The translations under genes were made by a program, and so were the position numbers. From NCBI GenBank assembly GCA_031271975.1, contig JAISUR010000034.1, positions 1 through 39,625 on the forward strand: a DNA stretch of 39,625 nt, read 5' to 3'. Source of the stretch: Propionibacteriaceae bacterium (GTDB taxonomy: Bacteria > Actinomycetota > Actinomycetes > Propionibacteriales > Propionibacteriaceae). Under the pieces are notes generated by a model, which was given only the letters and a program-made list of their open reading frames with translations, had not been told where the DNA came from and ran no database searches. Shown here piece after piece: positions 8,806 through 16,514 of the stretch (positions within the stretch are counted from its first letter, which is position 1; each line of letters begins with the position of its first letter).

Positions 8806-9831
8806 TCACGCGGTGAAATCCAGCAGCACTTTCAGCTTGCCGCCCTGGTCGGCGGAGAAGTCGGCGAAAGCCTGCGGCGCCTGCCGTGCGGGGTAGGTGT
8901 CGGTGACAACCTGCTTCAGATCCAAACCGCCGCCGCGCACTGCGGCAATCACCTGTTCAAAGTCGCGCCGCAGGGCGTTCCGGGAGCCGAAGATGGCCAG
9001 TTCCTTGCGCTGGATGTCGGTGAAGAAGAAGTCCGCATTTTGTTTGGACACACCGATTACCACGACGCGCCCGCCAAAGGCCACCGCCTGGATGCAGGCC
9101 AGGAAGGTCGCCGCCAGCCCGACAGCCTCGACAGTCACGTCGAACCCGTCCCCGCCAGTGGCCTGGGCAACCTGTTCGGCCATCGCCTCGGGGCTGTCGT
9201 TGCGTAGATAGCCGTCGAAACCGAAACGCTCGGCCATGCGCAGCTTCTCGGCGGACACGTCGCTGACGTAGACCCGCGCCCCCTTCGCCTTGGCGGCCAG
9301 CCCCGCAAAAACGCCGATCGTGCCCGCGCCGACGACGAGCACGCGTTCGCCGGGCTGGACGTCCGCTCGGGCAACTCCGTGCCAACTGATGCAGAACGGC
9401 TCAACAACGGCCACTTCCGCCGGATCCAGGCCCGTCGCGGGCACCAGACGCCGCGCTGGAATGGCGGTGAACTCGGAGAACGCGCCCTCACGCTGCACGC
9501 CCATCGTCTTGTTGGAGGTGCAACAGTTGACCAGCCCCCGCCGGCATGAGTAGCACTCTCCGCAGTTGAAATACGGGACGGCCGTCGCGAGCATACCCAC
9601 CTGCAATCCAGCCACGTCACCGGGAAGCGAGACCACCTCCACCGCAAACTCGTGGCCGGGCAGGCACGGGTACTTGGTGTACGCCATGGTGCCCCGATAG
9701 GTGCCCAGATCGGTGCCACAGATACCGCCGTAGAGCAGTTTGACAAGGGCTTCCCCCTCGCCGGGCTGAGGCAGGTCCAAGCCCTCGTCAACTTGCACCT
9801 GGCCGGGGGAAGCAACTGTTATGCGATACAT
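8806..9831 (-). CDS. Zinc-dependent alcohol dehydrogenase, probable L-galactonate/L-gulonate 5-dehydrogenase
   Basis: A 341-residue medium-chain dehydrogenase. Catalytic-zinc features are GGICGTDLG and PGHEF. The structural zinc cysteines are in CGECYSCRRGLVNCC, and the NAD-binding site is VLVVGAGTIGVFAG. The order PYFNCGEC, GVQREGAFSEF, EPFCISWHG and FGSRNA resembles E. coli LgoD (YjjN), which oxidises L-galactonate to D-tagaturonate. Tagaturonate reductase and altronate dehydratase genes nearby supply the next two steps, so a 5-dehydrogenase for L-galactonate or L-gulonate is the best inference; another polyol or aldonate cannot be excluded. ATG 9831 is preceded by GAGGGTG. It is divergent from the GntR regulator, with 80 bp between, and convergent to dprE2. 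Confidence 0.75.
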   Translation of the reverse strand: MYRITVASPGQVQVDEGLDLPQPGEGEALVKLLYGGICGTDLGTYRGTMAYTKYPCLPGHEFAVEVVSLPGDVAGLQVGMLATAVPYFNCGECYSCRRGLVNCCTSNKTMGVQREGAFSEFTAIPARRLVPATGLDPAEVAVVEPFCISWHGVARADVQPGERVLVVGAGTIGVFAGLAAKAKGARVYVSDVSAEKLRMAERFGFDGYLRNDSPEAMAEQVAQATGGDGFDVTVEAVGLAATFLACIQAVAFGGRVVVIGVSKQNADFFFTDIQRKELAIFGSRNALRRDFEQVIAAVRGGGLDLKQVVTDTYPARQAPQAFADFSADQGGKLKVLLDFTA

Positions 9832-9911
9832 GCGGACACCCTCGATTCTGTTGATAAAGTAAGTGGAAAGCCTGCCCGCACCGTGGGGGGCAACGTGGGG
9901 AGGGGCGGCCG

Positions 9912-10550
9912 ATGGCACCAAGTCTGCGCCAGGTCGCCTACGACGCCATCAAGGACAAAATCATCGCGTGCCATTTCGCGCCCGGCGACATCATCAGCGA
10001 AGGCATCCTGATCGACGAGATCAATGTCAGCCGCACGCCCATCCGCGAAGCGCTGCGGCAGCTCGAACAGGAGCGCTTCGTGCGCATCCTCCCGAAGAAG
10101 GGCGTGATCGTCACCGACATTTCGCTGGCCGACATCAACGCAATTTTCGAGGTGCGCAGCCTCATCGAGCCGCACATTTTGCGGGAGCATCTCGACAATA
10201 TCGACGCCGCGGCGATACGCGGCCTGCGGCGGGAGTTCGACTCGATCACCCTGGCTGACAAAGAAGTGCTCTACGGATTGGACGACGCCTTCCACCAAGC
10301 TATCTACCGCGCGTGTTCCAATCCTTACCTGGTCAGCGCCCTGGAACAGGTCTACGCGCAAAACCAGCGGCTGCGCGTCCTTTCGGGATCGGTCGCCCGC
10401 AGGCTGGAAAGCTCGAACGCCGAGCACAACCGCATCATCGACGCGATCCTGGCCGGAGACGCCGCCGGTGCGGCAGACGCCATGGTCGAGCACCTGCGCA
10501 ACTCCAAGGCTGCCAGCTTCGACCAGTTGATGAGCCGCCGTCCGGCCTGA
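9912..10550 (+). CDS. GntR-family (FadR/FCD subfamily) transcriptional regulator
   Basis: A 212-residue regulator. The N-terminal winged helix (residues 1-70) has SEGILIDEINVSRTPIREALRQLEQERFV-type sequence, whose VSRTPIREALRQLE core is diagnostic of the GntR family. The C-terminal helical FCD ligand/metal domain (about 75-205) has the conserved D/H positions in DDAFHQAI and AEHNRIIDAI. It is probably a repressor released by a sugar-acid intermediate. It lies inside the sugar-acid island on the opposite strand, divergent from the dehydrogenase and convergent to uxaA with an 8-bp gap. Two ExuR/UxuR-like half-palindromic sites in front of dctP are its likely operators. The start has GGGGCGG upstream. 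Confidence 0.9.
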   Translation: MAPSLRQVAYDAIKDKIIACHFAPGDIISEGILIDEINVSRTPIREALRQLEQERFVRILPKKGVIVTDISLADINAIFEVRSLIEPHILREHLDNIDAAAIRGLRREFDSITLADKEVLYGLDDAFHQAIYRACSNPYLVSALEQVYAQNQRLRVLSGSVARRLESSNAEHNRIIDAILAGDAAGAADAMVEHLRNSKAASFDQLMSRRPA

Positions 10551-10558
10551 GCGGGCAC

Positions 10559-12034
10559 TCACAGCGTCACGCCGGTCTTGAAGATGGCTATTTCGCGATA
10601 GCCCGCGATCTCTTGCCGAGTGCGCCGGCCCGAGGCGACATCGAGCACCAATTGGAACAGCCGGTCCCCCGTACTCTCGATCGATTCGCCCGCGGCGACC
10701 GTCCCCGCGTCGAAGTCGATCCAACCGGCCTTGCGGGCGGCCAACTCCGAGTTGGAAGCGATCTTGACTGTCGGCGCTGGCGCGCCCAACGGAGTGCCCC
10801 GGCCCGTGGTGAACAAGATGATATGCGCTCCGGCCGCCGCCAACGCCGTCGTGGAGACGATGTCGTTGCCGGGCCCGTCGAGCAGCGTCAGGCCCGGTTT
10901 GCGCAGCGGTTTGGCGTAGCCGATGACGTCAGTGATCTGGGCGTGGCCCCCCTTTTGCACACAGCCGCAGGATTTGTCCTCCAAAGTGGTGATCCCGCCG
11001 GCTTTGTTTCCCGGGCTGGGGTTCTCGTAGACGGGTTGCCCGTGGGCGATGTAATAGTCCTTGAAGCGCTCAATCATGGCGACGGCCCGCTCGAACACAC
11101 CCGCGTCGACGCAGCGATTGAACAGTATGGACTCCGCCCCGAACATTTCCGGCACTTCAGTGAGCATGACAGAGCCGCCTTGAGCGGTGAGTAGGTCGGC
11201 GACGCGGCCGACGGCGGGATTGGCGCACACGCCGGACATGCCGTCGGACCCACCGCACTTCATGCCGAGCACCAGCCGGGACGCCGGCAGCGCCTGTCTG
11301 CGGTTGGCGCTGGCCAGGCGGGCCAAGTCTTCGATGTGGCGGATGCCGTCGGCCAGTTCGTCCGCGGACTCTTGGCAGATCAAGAAACGCGTCCGCTGTT
11401 CGTCGTAATCGCCCAGGGCCTCCCGGAATTGGGCAATGGTGTTGTTCTCGCAACCCAGCCCGATCACCAGCACCCCGGCCGCGTTCGGATGCCGGCACAG
11501 CGCCGCCAACACCTCTTTGGTGTTCTCATGGTCGTCGCCCATCTGGGAGCAGCCATAGGGATGGGCAAACGGCACGACAGCGTCGATTTCGCCCACCGCG
11601 AGATGCTGGGTCGCCTGCGCGACGCGGGCGGCGACGTTGTTGACACAGCCCACCGTGGGCACGATCCAAATCTCGTTGCGCACCGCGACCCGCCCGTCCG
11701 CGCGCACATAGCCGTCGAAAGTGGCTGCGGGCACCTCAAGCTTCTCGTGGGGTACCGGCCGGTACTCATATGCGGCCGCCTCATCCAACGTGGTGCGGAC
11801 GTTGTGCGTGTGCACCCACTCCCCCGGCGCGATGTCGGCGGTTGCCTTGCCGATGACGCAGCCATACTTGACGACCGCCTCGCCCGGCTTGATGGGGGCC
11901 AGCGCCAGCTTGTGCGCTTGGGGAATGTCCGCGGCGGCGACCACTCCAACCTCGGGCAGGCGTTCCCCAGCGGTGACGGCTCGCAGCGCCACCGCGACAT
12001 TGTCGCGGGCATGGATACGGATTGCGTCAGCCAT
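10559..12034 (-). CDS. uxaA: Altronate dehydratase (UxaA family)
   Basis: A 491-residue protein, close to the usual 495. It dehydrates D-altronate to 2-keto-3-deoxy-D-gluconate with a metal centre. An N-terminal SAF domain (about 1-95) ends in GEWVHTHNV. The large C-terminal domain carries PTVGCVNNVA, FAHPYGCSQMGDDHENT, GLGCENN and LGMKCGGSDGMSG, all typical of UxaA/GarD enzymes, with cysteines probably binding metal. ATG 12034 overlaps the uxaB stop by 8 nt (ATGGCTGA), so translation is coupled. Galactarate or other aldarate dehydratases share the fold, but the adjacent uxaB favours altronate. Confidence 0.92.
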   Translation of the reverse strand: MADAIRIHARDNVAVALRAVTAGERLPEVGVVAAADIPQAHKLALAPIKPGEAVVKYGCVIGKATADIAPGEWVHTHNVRTTLDEAAAYEYRPVPHEKLEVPAATFDGYVRADGRVAVRNEIWIVPTVGCVNNVAARVAQATQHLAVGEIDAVVPFAHPYGCSQMGDDHENTKEVLAALCRHPNAAGVLVIGLGCENNTIAQFREALGDYDEQRTRFLICQESADELADGIRHIEDLARLASANRRQALPASRLVLGMKCGGSDGMSGVCANPAVGRVADLLTAQGGSVMLTEVPEMFGAESILFNRCVDAGVFERAVAMIERFKDYYIAHGQPVYENPSPGNKAGGITTLEDKSCGCVQKGGHAQITDVIGYAKPLRKPGLTLLDGPGNDIVSTTALAAAGAHIILFTTGRGTPLGAPAPTVKIASNSELAARKAGWIDFDAGTVAAGESIESTGDRLFQLVLDVASGRRTRQEIAGYREIAIFKTGVTL

Positions 12035-13460
12035 GGCCGCGTCCAGCCTGCGCCAGTGCCGCCACCGGATCGGCCTTGACCGCGGCCAGATGGCCCAAGA
12101 CCGCCGCGGCGAAACCGGGGATGTCGTTGAGGTCGCGTCCCCACAGCCGTTCGTTGGCGCACGCCGCCGCCACCAGCACACCCGGATCGTCCAGGGCATG
12201 CTCCGCGAACCAGTCGAGCACCCACTGTTCGTCGCGGCCCAATCCCGCCTGGTAGTACGCCAGTAGCGCGGCAAACGAGAAAGCCAGACAGCCCGGCGCC
12301 GCGCCGAACTTGGCCACGTATCCAGTCGCACTGGGAAGCACTCGCGCACGCCACTTGGACGTGGAATTGAGCGCGATGTCAGCCAGCTTGTGGTCGATGT
12401 GCGGATTAGCGAAGCGGTCCAGCACGGCGCCGGCAAAGCTCTCCAAATCGGCCCGGGGCAAGTCCAACGTCGGGATGATTTCGTCGAACAGCGCCCGCTT
12501 CAGGAACGCCAGACAAACCTCGTCGTGCATGCACTCGCGCACGATCGTCTTGCCCGCCAACAAGGCCCCCAGCACGAGCGATGTGTGCGCCCCGTTCAAG
12601 ATGCGCACTTTGCGCTGTTTGTAGGGAGCGATGTCGCTGGTGAGGGTAATCGGCAGCCCAGCTTGCCCGAATGGCAGTTCCGCGCCAATCGACTCGTCGC
12701 CTTCGATCACCCAGGCGCCGAAAACCTCCGCGGTGTCCAGTAGTTTGTCCACGTAGCCGTTGGCTCGGTTGAGTTCTTCGGCTTCGGCCGCCGGGTACCC
12801 GGTCACAATCCGGTCCACCAACGTCGAACAGAACGCGTTCTCGCGGCGCAGCCAGGCGCTGAAGTCCGCCCCGAGATGCCACTGCTCCGCGTGCCGTAGC
12901 ACGCATTCCCGCAGCGCCTTCCCGTTGTCGTCGATCAATTCGCAGCTGAGCACGATCACACCGCCCAGCCCCCGCGCGAATCGCTCGTGCAAGAACACGG
13001 CCAACTTCGCCGGGAACGAGGCTGGTGGCCGGTCGTCCGGCCGGCAAGCGGGGTCGTAGGCGATCCCGGCCTCCGTGGTGTTCGACACGATAAAGCGCAG
13101 CTCTGGGTTGGCGGCGCAGGCAAGGAAGGCTTCAAAGTCGGCATACGGGTTGATCCCGCGCGAAATCGCCGAAATCAGCCTGCGCCGCGTGACTGCTTGG
13201 CCGCCTTCCTGCCCACGCAAGTAAAGCGTGTACAGGCCGTCCTGGGCGTTGATGGTGTCGACCAGCCCGCTTTCGATGGGCTGGACGACGACCACTTTGG
13301 AGTCAAACCCGGCTTGCTCGTTCATGACGTCGACGAAGTAGTCGGCGAATCCACGCAGGAAATTGCCCTCGCCGAACTGGAGTACCCGCTCCGGGGCGCT
13401 GGGCAGCGTGAAGTCGTCGTTTTGGAGCGCGGCGAGCGCCGCGTAAGACAGCTGTTCCAC
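12027..13460 (-). CDS. uxaB: Tagaturonate reductase / altronate oxidoreductase (mannitol dehydrogenase family)
   Basis: A 477-residue member of the long-chain mannitol dehydrogenase family, close to E. coli UxaB (483). It interconverts D-tagaturonate and D-altronate with NAD(H). QFGEGNFLRGF near residue 28 is the UxaB-type nucleotide-binding start, and KVRILNGAHTSLVLGAL and SNTTEAGI are family motifs. The GTG start is one base downstream of the dctM stop, and the 3' end overlaps uxaA, so the gene is in one operon with the TRAP transporter. Fructuronate reductase (UxuB) is the main alternative; pairing with UxaA favours tagaturonate. Confidence 0.9.
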   Translation of the reverse strand: MEQLSYAALAALQNDDFTLPSAPERVLQFGEGNFLRGFADYFVDVMNEQAGFDSKVVVVQPIESGLVDTINAQDGLYTLYLRGQEGGQAVTRRRLISAISRGINPYADFEAFLACAANPELRFIVSNTTEAGIAYDPACRPDDRPPASFPAKLAVFLHERFARGLGGVIVLSCELIDDNGKALRECVLRHAEQWHLGADFSAWLRRENAFCSTLVDRIVTGYPAAEAEELNRANGYVDKLLDTAEVFGAWVIEGDESIGAELPFGQAGLPITLTSDIAPYKQRKVRILNGAHTSLVLGALLAGKTIVRECMHDEVCLAFLKRALFDEIIPTLDLPRADLESFAGAVLDRFANPHIDHKLADIALNSTSKWRARVLPSATGYVAKFGAAPGCLAFSFAALLAYYQAGLGRDEQWVLDWFAEHALDDPGVLVAAACANERLWGRDLNDIPGFAAAVLGHLAAVKADPVAALAQAGRGHG

Positions 13461-13461
13461 G

Positions 13462-14754
13462 TCAGGTCCAGATCAGGTTCACGATGCCCACGGTTAGTTG
13501 CGGGAAGAAGACCAGCAGCATCAGGGCCGTCAGACACAGGATGTAGAAGGGCACCGCTTCTTTGATGAAGTCGCGCAGCGAGCACTTCGTAATGGCGCAG
13601 GTGACGAACATCAGCGTGCCCATCGGCGGCGACAAGGCTCCAAGGGCCATGTTGAAGATGAAGACCATGCCGAAGTGGATCGGGTCGAAGCCGTAGGCCT
13701 CGGCGGCCGGCGCCAGCAGCGGCACCAACACGATCATGGCGGCGTTGCCCTCGATCAGCATTCCCACGATTAGCAACAGCACGTTGACCAGCAACATGAA
13801 CACCCACGGATTGGACACGTTGTCCACGAAATATTGGGTGACCGACTGTGGGATCTTCTCCTTGGTGAGCACCCACGCGTACGCGGACGCTCCGGCGATG
13901 ATCAGCATGATTCCGGCGGTGGTGCTGGCTGTCTCGACGATGGAATCCCGCAGGTCGCCCAACTTCATCTCGCGGTAGAACGCGCCCACGACGAACGCGT
14001 AGGCGATGGCGACGGCGCCAGCCTCGGTGGGCGAGAAGACGCCGATGCGGATGCCGCCGATGATGATTACCGGCAAAGCCAGCGCCACGGCCGCGGACCC
14101 GATGTTGGGGAGCACCTGGGATGTGGTGAGCTTCTCCGTGCGGGTCGGCTTGTAGCCGCGGCGGTGCGACACGAACGTGTTCATCGCCATGAGCAGGACC
14201 ATCAGCAACAATCCCGGCCCAACGCCGGCCATGAACAGCTTGCCGATGGAGATATTGGCCACCGAACCGTAGATGATCATCGCGATACCCGGCGGAATCA
14301 GCGGCGTGATCATCGCGGACGTGGCTGTGAGCACCGATGAATAGGCGTTGGTGAAGCCGCGCTTGTTCATCTCCGGAACCAGCATCTTCGACTGCATCGC
14401 GGCGTCGGCGAGGTTGGAGCCGGACATGCCGCCCATGATCGTCGCCAGCATGACGGTGACGTGGCCGAGGCCGCCCCAACGCCTACCGACGACCATTTCA
14501 CAGGCGTTCATGATCCGTTTGGTGAGCCCGGTCGCGTTCATGATGACGCCGCTGAAGACGAACAGTGGGATGGCCAACAACGCGGGCGACTCGCTGCCGG
14601 CGATGAAACGCTGCGCGAAGATCGACGTCGTCACGCCCGGTGTGAGGAAGAAATAGGTGAGGGCGGCGGCCAGCAGCGACACGAACACCGGAAAGCGCAA
14701 GAAGAGGAAGACCAGCAGGATGACCGCTGACAAAACGATGATGTCATAGTGCAT
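13462..14754 (-). CDS. dctM: TRAP transporter large permease subunit (DctM family)
   Basis: A 430-residue, strongly hydrophobic protein with about 12 membrane segments. It is the ion-coupled channel subunit of a TRAP system that takes up carboxylates or sugar acids delivered by DctP. Family-typical segments include FVFSGVIMNATGLTKRIM, GGMSGSNLADAAMQSKMLVPEM, TATSAMITPLIPPGIAMIIYG and IPFILCLT-like helices at the C-terminus. The start overlaps dctQ by 11 nt. The neighbouring catabolic genes suggest that hexuronates or aldonates are the substrates. Confidence 0.95.
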   Translation of the reverse strand: MHYDIIVLSAVILLVFLFLRFPVFVSLLAAALTYFFLTPGVTTSIFAQRFIAGSESPALLAIPLFVFSGVIMNATGLTKRIMNACEMVVGRRWGGLGHVTVMLATIMGGMSGSNLADAAMQSKMLVPEMNKRGFTNAYSSVLTATSAMITPLIPPGIAMIIYGSVANISIGKLFMAGVGPGLLLMVLLMAMNTFVSHRRGYKPTRTEKLTTSQVLPNIGSAAVALALPVIIIGGIRIGVFSPTEAGAVAIAYAFVVGAFYREMKLGDLRDSIVETASTTAGIMLIIAGASAYAWVLTKEKIPQSVTQYFVDNVSNPWVFMLLVNVLLLIVGMLIEGNAAMIVLVPLLAPAAEAYGFDPIHFGMVFIFNMALGALSPPMGTLMFVTCAITKCSLRDFIKEAVPFYILCLTALMLLVFFPQLTVGIVNLIWT

Positions 14755-15274
14755 TTTCGGCCACCTCCGCGGCGGATTCGGCCGTCGGCTTCTCGCGCAA
14801 CTGCTGGATGGTCAGGTAGACGAAGTTGCCGATCATCAGCACGATCCCGATGGGGACCGCGCTGTAGATGACGGTGAACGGGACGGAAAGGACGTTGGAC
14901 GAGCGCTCGGTGGCGGCATGCTGGGAGACCATAGCGATGGACTGCACCAGGACATACCCGAGCACGGCGACGGTGACGACGGCGACAAGGATCTTGATGA
15001 TCCGCTGCGCTTTCACCGGGAACAGTTCGACGACGATCTCAATGGAGACGTGGCTGCCAGTGCGGAACGCCCCGCCCGCGGCGAAGAAGATCGTCCACAA
15101 GAACATCCACATTTGGACTTCTTGCTGCCAGATGATCGGGGCGTTGAACAGGTACCGCATCGGCACGCCGATGAAGGTAAGGATGATCAGTACGGACAGG
15201 CAAATGCCGGCTACGACGAAATCCGCGTTGGCCAGCGCCGTCACCCATTTGGGCTGTTTAGCTGCTTCAGTCAT
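14744..15274 (-). CDS. dctQ: TRAP transporter small permease subunit (DctQ family)
   Basis: A 176-residue protein with four predicted membrane helices, matching the four-helix DctQ subunit that joins DctM in the membrane. Helix 1 is around residues 18-40 (FVVAGICLSVLIILTF). WQQEVQMWMFLWTIFFAAGGAF is a characteristic DctQ region. ATG 15274 is chosen over an upstream in-frame ATG because the longer version would include the stem-loop downstream of dctP. The 3' end overlaps dctM by 11 nt. Confidence 0.9.
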   Translation of the reverse strand: MTEAAKQPKWVTALANADFVVAGICLSVLIILTFIGVPMRYLFNAPIIWQQEVQMWMFLWTIFFAAGGAFRTGSHVSIEIVVELFPVKAQRIIKILVAVVTVAVLGYVLVQSIAMVSQHAATERSSNVLSVPFTVIYSAVPIGIVLMIGNFVYLTIQQLREKPTAESAAEVAENAL

Positions 15275-15294
15275 GTCTACACCGCCGGTTGCCA

Positions 15295-15331
15295 GTTGGC
15301 GTGCCGCGCGCTGCTTCCGCGGCACGCCAAC
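15295..15331 (-). promoter_or_regulatory. Intercistronic stem-loop between dctP and dctQ
   Basis: A perfect 14-bp inverted repeat, GTTGGCGTGCCGCG (15295-15308) and its complement (15318-15331), encloses a 9-nt loop. It starts 8 bases after the dctP stop and has no T-tract. It probably protects dctP mRNA or partly terminates, so that the binding protein is made in excess over the permease subunits. Confidence 0.75.
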
Positions 15332-15339
15332 TCAAGCAA

Positions 15340-16416
15340 CTACTTGCCCATGGCCGCTTTCACGGCCTCATACAGGCCCGGGGTCCATTCTTTGGTCACC
15401 TCGGGGTCGGAGTAGAACGCCTGCGCGGCCTCCTTGAACCCTGCCATGACCGTCGCGTCCGGCTCGAAGACCTCGACGCCCTCAGCCTTGAACAACTCGA
15501 TGGTCTCTTGCAGCGACTCCTCCTGCAGCTGGTTGTTGTAGACGCCCGCCTCGTTGCCGGTCTTCACCAGCAGTTCCTGCTGTTCCGGCGTGAGCGACTC
15601 CCAGAAGGTCTTGCCGCAGATCCATGTGGTGGCGTTCTTGACGTGCCCATCGAGGATCAGGTACTTGGCGACTTCCTGGAACTTGCCGTTGTAGAGCACG
15701 GGGAGGGGATTCTCCAAGCCGTCGATCATGCCTTGCTGCAGCGCGGTGTAGACCTCGCCGAGGGCCATCGGCGTCGGCGTGGCGCCGAGCACCTTGAAGC
15801 CCGTCACTTGGATCGTGTTGTCCGGCACGCGGATCTTCATCCCCGCCAGGTCGGACACCTGCTTGACGGGCTTCCTGGTCAGTGTGTGGCGTTCACCGTA
15901 AACCCAGTTCGCGCTGATGATCTTGATGCCCTTCGCGTAGAGTTTGTCGGACTGCTGCGTGAACCAGTCGGATTCGACCAGTTTCCAGGCGTCGTCCCAG
16001 GTGTCGAACAGGTACGGCCCGAAGACGATGCCGAAGTCCGGCACACCGAGGTCCGCGTAGAAGGCGCCGTCGGACAAGGTGCCGACCGAGTCGCCGGCGA
16101 TCATCTGGTCGACCAGATCGGACTTCGAGCCGAGCTGGCTGGACGGGTACAGCTCGATTGTGAGGGAGCCGTCGCCCTGCTGGTCGACCAGTTCCTTCCA
16201 CTTGTTCAGGGCGAGGTCGATCGGTTCGCCGGGGTTGTTCTCATAGCCGATTTGGAAGACGACCTGGCCGGCCGCCGGAGGGGCCTCGCCGCCGGCCGAT
16301 TCGCCGCCGGAAGCAGGTGAAGTGGGGGTTGGTGCGGAGCACCCGGCCAGCATGACTGCTCCCAGGGTGGCGACCGCCAGGGCGGCCGTCGTGATCCGAC
16401 GCTTTGAATTCCTCAT
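15340..16416 (-). CDS. dctP: TRAP transporter solute-binding lipoprotein (DctP family)
   Basis: A 358-residue extracytoplasmic binding protein anchored as a lipoprotein. The signal MRNSKRRITTAALAVATLG leads to the lipobox LAGC with Cys26, followed by an S/G/P-rich linker. The DctP fold starts at about residue 50 (VVFQIGYENNPGEP). It contains the carboxylate-binding arginine region KIRVPDN, with PTPMALGEVYTALQQGMIDGLENP, the most conserved DctP block. AGGAGG lies 5 nt before the ATG. It is the first gene of the operon dctPQM-uxaB-uxaA. The ligand is inferred to be a sugar acid. Confidence 0.95.
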   Translation of the reverse strand: MRNSKRRITTAALAVATLGAVMLAGCSAPTPTSPASGGESAGGEAPPAAGQVVFQIGYENNPGEPIDLALNKWKELVDQQGDGSLTIELYPSSQLGSKSDLVDQMIAGDSVGTLSDGAFYADLGVPDFGIVFGPYLFDTWDDAWKLVESDWFTQQSDKLYAKGIKIISANWVYGERHTLTRKPVKQVSDLAGMKIRVPDNTIQVTGFKVLGATPTPMALGEVYTALQQGMIDGLENPLPVLYNGKFQEVAKYLILDGHVKNATTWICGKTFWESLTPEQQELLVKTGNEAGVYNNQLQEESLQETIELFKAEGVEVFEPDATVMAGFKEAAQAFYSDPEVTKEWTPGLYEAVKAAMGK

Positions 16417-16438
16417 TGAATCCTCCTGATACGAGGGG

Positions 16439-16459
16439 TTGTATACGTGTTGGATACAA
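16439..16459. promoter_or_regulatory. Tandem ExuR/UxuR-like operator half-palindromes upstream of dctP
   Basis: TTGTATACGT (16439-16448) and TTGGATACAA (16450-16459) match the GntR/FCD hexuronate-regulator core TTGTATACAA at 8 and 9 of 10 positions. They are 11 bp apart start to start. Together they also form TTGTAT-N9-ATACAA. They lie between the predicted -10 element and the dctP start, a position suited to repression by the GntR regulator at 9912-10550. Confidence 0.55.
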
Positions 16460-16464
16460 GAGGA

Positions 16465-16495
16465 ATACTAGCAGTGCCTTGAGTGCGGCTGTCAA
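16465..16495 (-). promoter_or_regulatory. Candidate promoter of the dctP operon
   Basis: On the minus strand, TTGACA (complement of 16490-16495) is a perfect -35 element. TAGTAT (complement of 16465-16470) lies 19 bp downstream and matches the -10 consensus at 4 of 6. The spacing is one or two bases longer than ideal. The operator-like decamers follow immediately. Confidence 0.4.
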
Positions 16496-16514
16496 CGATC
16501 CACACGCATCTGCG

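Noticed and set aside
9832-9911. Operator for the GntR regulator in the divergent dehydrogenase/regulator gap.
   Set aside because: TGTTGATAAAG weakly resembles the dctP site but lacks the palindromic core, so the match is no better than chance.
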